From positions 37,724,329-37,788,328 of the forward strand of contig OZ024880.1 of NCBI GenBank assembly GCA_964017185.1: DNA of 64,000 bases, written 5' to 3'. Shown here one piece after another: positions 58,226 through 64,000 of this stretch (within the stretch, counting starts at the first letter, position 1; every line of letters begins with the position of its first letter). This DNA is from Rugalucina vietnamica (lineage: Eukaryota; Mollusca; Bivalvia; Lucinida; Lucinidae). The notes under the pieces were generated by a model. It had not been told where the DNA came from, did not search any database, and saw only the letters and a program-made list of their open reading frames with translations. A program made the translations under genes and the position numbers.

Positions 58226-59218
58226 GGAAAACCGGCAACATCCGTATCCTATCCGTATGCACCCTAAACACGCAAAACACGTTGATCATCTATTAAGAGT
58301 TATAATAAGAGCTGGTATACTCCAGTTCTTATGTTAGATTTTGTAAACGTTGGAAATTAGCTCGAAAACAGGAGACAGAATAAAGTTGTAATTGTGTGTT
58401 TTATTAATGTTCAATGTATCAACGTTGTATAACAAACAATTCTTTCCAAAACAAGCATGTAGTAATTGGCACTATCCAAATTGTACATTTATATTCAAGT
58501 TTTCAAAAATTAAACACTCTTGTAATTTCAGTAATGATTTTGTACTGGTAAACTCCAAGCATCAATGTTAAATAATTTTACGTCTTAACTCTGTAGTTGG
58601 AAAATCCTACCTGTTAGAACAAAATTCAAGAAACATGAAAATCGAACAAATAATTAAATGGTTCCGCCCCTAAACATTTATGTATACATATTTTCAACCA
58701 ATGAATTTCTCTTATTCAGATGAGATGCTTACTTCACAAAAACTGTGAAAACAAACAACAACAAAAATGGTTTCCGTCGCCGAACTGGTACCTTGAGCGT
58801 GATTTGCATCTCAATGTTTTCAGATATGTTTGTACAACAGATTGAGAACTTAACAAGCCTATTCTTCAATTAAACTTACAGCTTCTTAACGTAATTGCCA
58901 AATCGTATATCAAAACATGCTAAAAGCCAGTCAATTAATATCAAGAATTAAACACCTGTTGCTTTGTTTTAAACGTGTGAAATAAAGTAAAATTATCTTC
59001 ATTGACTGGAAGTCCGCAAATCAAAAATAAGGATGACAATTTCAGATGCAGCTCATCATTACAAACATTTTGATACCAAACAAGACTGATTAAATACAAA
59101 ATTGATTTATACACAAAGTATCAAAAATCGGCATCATAATAGTTATCTACAACTACTCGTAATTCTCTAGTGTGACCCAGGCCTTTCAGGGGTCTACAAG
59201 TTTTCTTATTCTTGATCA
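58226..59218. other. Intergenic, nothing recognised
   Basis: AT-rich, no element. Confidence 0.55.
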
Positions 59219-59325
59219 TGCGAGGCGGTTCTAACGCAAAAATATAACATCATTTTTTTTTTCCAACGAAATTTTTAATTTTTACACCTGAAAAAAGTCT
59301 CTGTATATTGCTTGGGCAAGTTCTC
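59219..59325 (-). mobile_element. MITE B half copy
   Basis: From the loop (gcgaggcggttctaacg) to ctctgtatattgcttgggca. Confidence 0.65.
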
Positions 59326-59629
59326 TTAATGGTCTACTGGTGACATGTCAAATTGACAAAGCCACACCAGAATTACTGTCAATGAGAAAAAAAATCAATA
59401 AAGTATGCAGATGCAAGTCCCAAGAACCGCTTGTGCTCTGTTTTTTTTTTTTTGTATATGCAAACGGAAATAATAATACACACACGCATGTGCGCGCACG
59501 CACGCACAAAGTCGGCTTCTAGCCTGCTCAGAGGTACGATGATAGTAACTGTTTACGCCATGTTCAGTGTCAAACGAAATATGAATGTGGAAATAATGGA
59601 AATTCAAGTTTGGATAAATCCGGCTCGAT

Positions 59630-59812
59630 GTGCGGACTGGCGCAGGGGTAGAGTGGTTGACTCCCTGGTTGACTCCGGTCCCAGAGGTCCCGGGTCCAAT
59701 CCTCAGCTGGAGCGCCTTTCGTTGTGGCCATGAGCAAGTCATATTTCCACAACTCCAGAGGTAATGGTCAGGAATTGGTCGACTCAGTAAACAGTAAAAA
59801 CAACAACAACAA
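59630..59812 (+). mobile_element. tRNA-derived SINE
   Basis: A-box region tggcgcaggggtagagtggt, B-box gtcccgggtccaatcctc, body, then an aacaacaac tail. Confidence 0.7.
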
Positions 59813-61050
59813 CAAAAAAAAACAGTGATATGGTGTTACCGATATTTTTCTTTTACTAATCTGTTGATTATTTTAACCTTTGATACCGTGCAACCTGTAA
59901 AGAAATTATAAGTTATGCGTTTCACCAGTAAACATTCGTCTGTATATTTATAGGAGCACCCTGTACTCGGGGTGGTATCCGTACTGCGGAGGCAAAAGAC
60001 GGCGCGTAACGTCCCGTAATTTAATCAATACCGACTTCACCTTTGTAGAAAATGGAATGATCCGTAAACATGACGCCATCGATTTCGACTGTATGGGAAA
60101 TCCTCGAGCAAAATTTAAAACTCGAAAATCAGCTTGTTCGTCATTTTGAAACAAAGCGAATTCAAGTGCGAATGTTGCGACAAACTACTAGACGTAGGTT
60201 GGTGTATATTTTTTCCCAAGTTTTTGGTGTTTGATACAAATTTTCAGCTATAAACCGTTATCACAACACAAAAATCGCACATTAATTTCATGTACTTACT
60301 TACTTAACAAGACTCTAATAAGCTCCCAGAGAACAGGTTTAGTACTCAGGAAGCATTATCTCCATGACTGAAAATTAATAACCAGGACGTAAAACATCAA
60401 CCAAAACAAATGTTTTTACTAATATTAGTAATATTAAAAGCGAAAATGTACATTTCTAAAATAAAGTAGAAAAATAAAAGATTTTATAATATGTCTGTGG
60501 CTTTTTTTCCTAACCAAATCTGTGATTTTTTCCGTGAGTTTTTATCCTGACTTTTTTTCCAACATTCTTCATCCGTAAACTATTCTGATTCTGATTCTGC
60601 TGTAGCTGGTACCAGCAGATAATGCAAAAGAGCAACGGAAGTGTCGGCACAGGGAAAGGTCAGACCTCGAGTATTAGTCCCGGCTTTTATATCACTGTTG
60701 TTCGGATTTTTACCGGATTGACATTTTTCACCCATCACCGGCTCAAAAAAAAAAAAAAAAAAAATAAATAAAAAAATAAGAAAAAACGCAAAATTACTCG
60801 CCGAAAATGACATTATTTCACTTCGGAAACTGTGTAGCTTTAGCTTATGTTCCCTTTGTTCTTGTCTACAAGTGTTCTGGATTGTAAGTTTTCAGAAATC
60901 TGCCTGAGTAAACGTGGTAAAATTATTTTTCAGATCATCTGTATTGAATGGGTGGGGTATTCTCGCTACCACTCAACGTGGTACATAGTTGATGGATTTC
61001 TTAGTCTATATGTTTATATATCTAATATAATGGCTATAGATACTTTGCAA
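59813..61050. other. Intergenic, nothing recognised
   Basis: A-rich run at 60746-60764. No gene. Confidence 0.5.
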
Positions 61051-61059
61051 AGAACAAGT

Positions 61060-61335
61060 AAGGAACTGCAGTAGCTCAGTGGTTAGCGGACTGGCCTCTG
61101 AAGCTAGAAGTTCCGGGTTCAATCCCTTGAGTGTCAGTGTGAAACGTCAAACTGACAATACCACACCAGGGGTAAAAAACACTCGTGTGTTCAAGGGACT
61201 AATTTCTCCCCCATACGAACCCCCTGGTGAAATAATGTCATTTGGCGTGTCACCAGTAAACTGTTCAGATTCAGATTCATGGGGATGGGGCTTGACCGGA
61301 GGGGATTAGTCCTGAGCTCTCACAAGTAGCGTTGG
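61060..61335 (+). mobile_element. tRNA-derived SINE
   Basis: agtagctcagtggttagcgg (A-box) and ccgggttcaatcccttg (B-box), then a body with acaataccacaccaggggta. The body motif also appears near 59350. The end runs into a LINE fragment. Confidence 0.75.
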
Positions 61336-61339
61336 TGAA

Positions 61340-61639
61340 ATGCTAGACGAACTTGAGTGGCCATCCCTGGAGTCAGGCAGGGAGCGGTCCTCCTTAACCT
61401 TCTTCTACAAGATACACTCCGGTACAGTGTCTCTTGATAAAGACAAATACCTGACCCCAGCACCCAATCTAAGGCATACTCGGGCATCACATGAATCACA
61501 ATACACAAGTCTTAGACCATTTGCCTATAGTGATGCCCTGAAAAATTCCTTTTTCCCCAGAACTATTCCGGTTTGGAATAGTCTCCCTTCTTCAGTGGTC
61601 CTATCTAAGACCATTGAGGAATTTAAGGCTTCTATTTAA
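61340..61639 (+). pseudogene. LINE ORF2 C-terminus
   Basis: 99 residues: LEWPSLESGRERSSLTFFYK, then TRASHESQYTSLRPFAYSDA, then FFPRTIPVWNSLPSSVVLSK, and a stop. This is the usual C-terminal tail of CR1/Jockey-type LINEs. Only the 3' end is present. Confidence 0.8.
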
Positions 61640-61812
61640 ATCATTAGCCCAGAGGCATGCGTTTTAGTATGCCTCTCATCTATATCTTGTAAATAGTTTT
61701 AATGGTCCACCCCAAATGTTTTCTTTTCCCTTGACTAAATTCTAAATTTAGCCACCCACCCCACACCTGAGGTGATGATCAGAAATTGATCAACTCAGTA
61801 TCAGAAGATAGA
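61640..61812 (+). mobile_element. 3' UTR of the plus-strand LINE
   Basis: gaggcatgcgttttagtatg and cctgaggtgatgatcagaa, ending tatcagaagatagata. The antisense tail at 26319-26482 is the same sequence. Confidence 0.75.
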
Positions 61813-62375
61813 TAAAGTAAATTTAGACACACAATCATCTGACAATTCAGCAGAGGAGATCAGAGAATCAGGGAGTTCATTCCAATCTCTAATAGTCTGG
61901 GGGAAAAACTGTGTAAATAGGCATTTGTACTTGCTGAAGGTATCTAGAATGCCAAGGAGTGTTGATTCCTACAACGCCTATTTTTGGGGATAAGGTCATC
62001 CGTGGGTATTTTTGCTCTCCCTTTTAGACCTTTGTAAAGCAATATAATTCTATTATCCTTCCTTCTTTTCTGCAGGGATTCCCATTTTAGTTTTTTAAGG
62101 ATGTCAGTCATACTACCTTTTTCATATGTATAGTTCCTAGTTACAAACTGAGCCGCATGCTTTTGCACTTTCTCCAAATCACCTTCAGACTGACCATATT
62201 ATTAAATGAGGGTCCCAAACTGAGCTACCATATTCAAGAATAGGTCTCACCAGACCTTTATAGGCAGCTTCTCTCACATCTTGGGGGCAAGAAAACAGAT
62301 TTCGTTTAAAAATACCAAGGGTCTTAGTGGCTTTGGTGCACACATTGTTGATGTGAGTATTCCATTTTAAATCCT
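61813..62375 (-). pseudogene. CR1-like LINE, C-terminal part
   Basis: Minus frames read WNTHINNVCTKATKTLGIF, the frame 61944-62177 (KLKWESLQKRRKDNRIILLY, IPTDDLIPKNRRCRNQHSLA), and a broken C-terminal end. The part upstream is displaced to 63299 by an insertion. Confidence 0.78.
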
Positions 62376-63298
62376 CAAGGCCGTCATCGGCGGTCCGGGC
62401 ATGGCCGGACCACTTTTTTGGCCGAAAATGGTTTCGGGCGGATCACAATTTTCGATTATTCGGCCGAAAACGTGTTTAACTTTTCAACTTTTTTAATGTG
62501 CGGTGGCCCATTTCCATGTAATATATACTAAGTGTGCTCAGTGAATCTGCCCGAGGGTGTGAAAGATGGTCGTTATAAAAACAATCATGAAGATGACACC
62601 TGTACTAAAAACTGGTATTGTCATATTATTGAATTTTGATGGATTATCGTTTGAAGAGAAGGTGCATTAAAGTGTTCTTTAATTCATTGTGAATAAAATA
62701 TATTCTCTGTGATCTTAAAAAGAAATTTCTTTTTTTTTTTATTTCTATTTTTTTAATGTGTTTAGCTGTATTCCACAGTAAACATAATTTCACAATAACC
62801 ATAACCCAGTCACTGTTTAAATTGCATTAAATCAATAACCCAATCACTGTTTGTAATTAAATCAACCATGCCGAAAAATCGTTTATGTACAAAATTTTCG
62901 CAAACATTATTTTTCTTCATATTCCAAAATTTGTGTTAATACGAGCATGTTATTATTATATCATGGATATACCGCTGGTTCCTAATCAACCGACGTCTTT
63001 CTAATTCCTTCAGCGTTCCTTCGGCAAGGCGAATCCTGTGAGTATGAGATTTCAGGCCTCATGGTTTTCGACCAGTACGTGGCTTCATCATGTCTCAGAG
63101 TTTGTCTCAAAGTGCATTAAAATCATTTCTACGGACATCCGGAAGTATAAATTCTTCTCGGGGGAGATCCCCCAACCCCCCTTATGAGAGGGGGAAATAC
63201 CCCCTCTCGTGCTCTCCCCCTACTCGCGCCTTCAGCACTCGTGAACGTCTTTAACTTTTCATGGCCGGACCACTTTCAAAAAGCTGACAACGGCCCTG
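62376..63298. mobile_element. 923-bp insertion in the CR1-like LINE
   Basis: Ends CAAGGCCGTCATCGGC and, inverted, CAGGGCCGTTGTCAGC. Flanks AATCCT (62370-62375) and AATCTT (63299-63304) fit a 6-bp duplication with one change. The 17-bp catggccggaccacttt occurs in direct orientation at 62400 and 63260. No transposase. The CAGGG terminus recalls hAT, but a hAT would give 8 bp. Confidence 0.75.
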
Positions 63299-64000
63299 AA
63301 TCTTTAGTTATTGTTACACCAAGATATTTGATACTTTCAACATTTTCCAAAACAGTACCCTCAAGCTTGTAAGAAGCCTGAATTTTACTAGTACGTTTAT
63401 TCGTCAGCTGCATCATGTTGCACTTGACGGGTTGGAATCTCATACCCCATTTCCGGGCCCAACTACCTAATCGATCAATATCCTTCTGAAGTTTCACTGT
63501 ATCCTCCACGTTCTTAATTTCACGATAACAGACACAATCATCAGCAAAGAGTCTGATTTCCGATTCAATATCCGAGGTGATATCATTTATATGCAATGAA
63601 AACAAGGGGCCAAGAACGGTGCCCTGTGGGACACCAGATACAACAGGAGCCCAGTCTGATTTAACGCCATTAACCACAACAGCAAAGGAAGGCATCAATC
63701 CATTTAATTGTCTTCCCACCAATTCCATAACTGAACAATTTGCTTTTAAGGAGTTCATGCGGAGGAGTGTCAAAAGCTTTTTCAAAATCTAAGATACATG
63801 TATCAACCTGACCTTGATTGTCTAAGATTTTTGCCCAATCATCAATCACTGTAGCTAACTGGGTTTCACAACTATGGGATTTCCTGAATGCATGTTGCCT
63901 GTCTGACAAAAGCTTATGATGATCCAAATGAGACATGATATTAGAACACACTATATGTTCCAGAAGTTTGCAGGGTACGCAGGTCAAGGAAACTGGATGA
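63299..64000 (-). pseudogene. CR1-like LINE reverse transcriptase, part off the right edge
   Basis: Frames 63670-63987 (QHAFRKSHSCETQLATVIDD, ILDFEKAFDTPPHELL, motif A) and 63276-63785 (GVPQGTVLGPLFSLHINDI motif B, LFADDCVCY motif C) overlap, so one frameshift lies at about 63680-63720. The frame ends in KYLGVTITKD at the insertion border and would resume with LKWNTH at 62370. Confidence 0.85.

Overview
The window looks like nuclear DNA from a metazoan, most likely a mollusc and probably a bivalve. The evidence is a split protein kinase gene with GT-AG introns, many non-LTR retrotransposons, tRNA-derived SINEs, and several palindromic or foldback repeats of types I associate with bivalve genomes. 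The bivalve assignment is from memory of repeat types and is only moderately sure. There are no operons, no prokaryotic genes, no rRNA and no CRISPR array.

Region 1 (1-25,366, minus strand): the 5' part of a salt-inducible kinase (SIK) gene. Four consecutive coding exons can be read: 25244-25366, 22872-22988, 11092-11155 and 350-465. They splice in frame into the first 140 residues of a SIK2-like kinase, from the start Met to the HRDLK catalytic loop. The rest of the gene lies off the left edge. The introns are packed with a 200-240 bp palindromic MITE (called A here), with about 30 whole or partial copies. They also hold a second palindromic MITE (B), a tandem array of nuclear-receptor-like half-sites (7.2-8.7 kb), a 31-bp satellite (17.2-17.5 kb), foldback elements and SINEs. 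Upstream of the start codon are two perfect cAMP response elements (25489, 25583).

Region 2 (25.4-32 kb): intergenic. It holds a 631-bp inverted-repeat element with a 5-bp TSD, and a 4.26-kb element with 1.1-kb inverted arms and a 5-bp TSD.

Region 3 (32-42 kb): retrotransposons. There is a Penelope-like RT fragment with its 3' tail (+), a 5'-truncated L1/Tx1-type LINE (+, 34.3-37.6 kb) carrying a one-base frameshift, and, converging on it, a nearly intact APE-type LINE (-, 37.8-41.9 kb). In that LINE, ORF1 and ORF2 share a frame and are separated by one TAG.

Region 4 (42-61 kb): mostly low-information intergenic DNA. It holds a 554-bp tandem duplication (44.0-45.1 kb), a tRNA-like sequence, a 1.27-kb GC-terminal element, foldbacks, microsatellites and a GGTCA-containing repeat (55.2-56.2 kb).

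Region 5 (61-64 kb): a SINE and LINE 3' fragment (+) meet a CR1-like LINE (-) tail to tail. The minus LINE is split by a 0.9-kb insertion. The one clear host gene is SIK; everything else coding is mobile-element derived or unidentified. The most notable signals are the concentration of MITE A inside the SIK gene, the MITE-flanked exon 4, the CREs in the presumed SIK promoter, and the single-stop ORF1/ORF2 arrangement.
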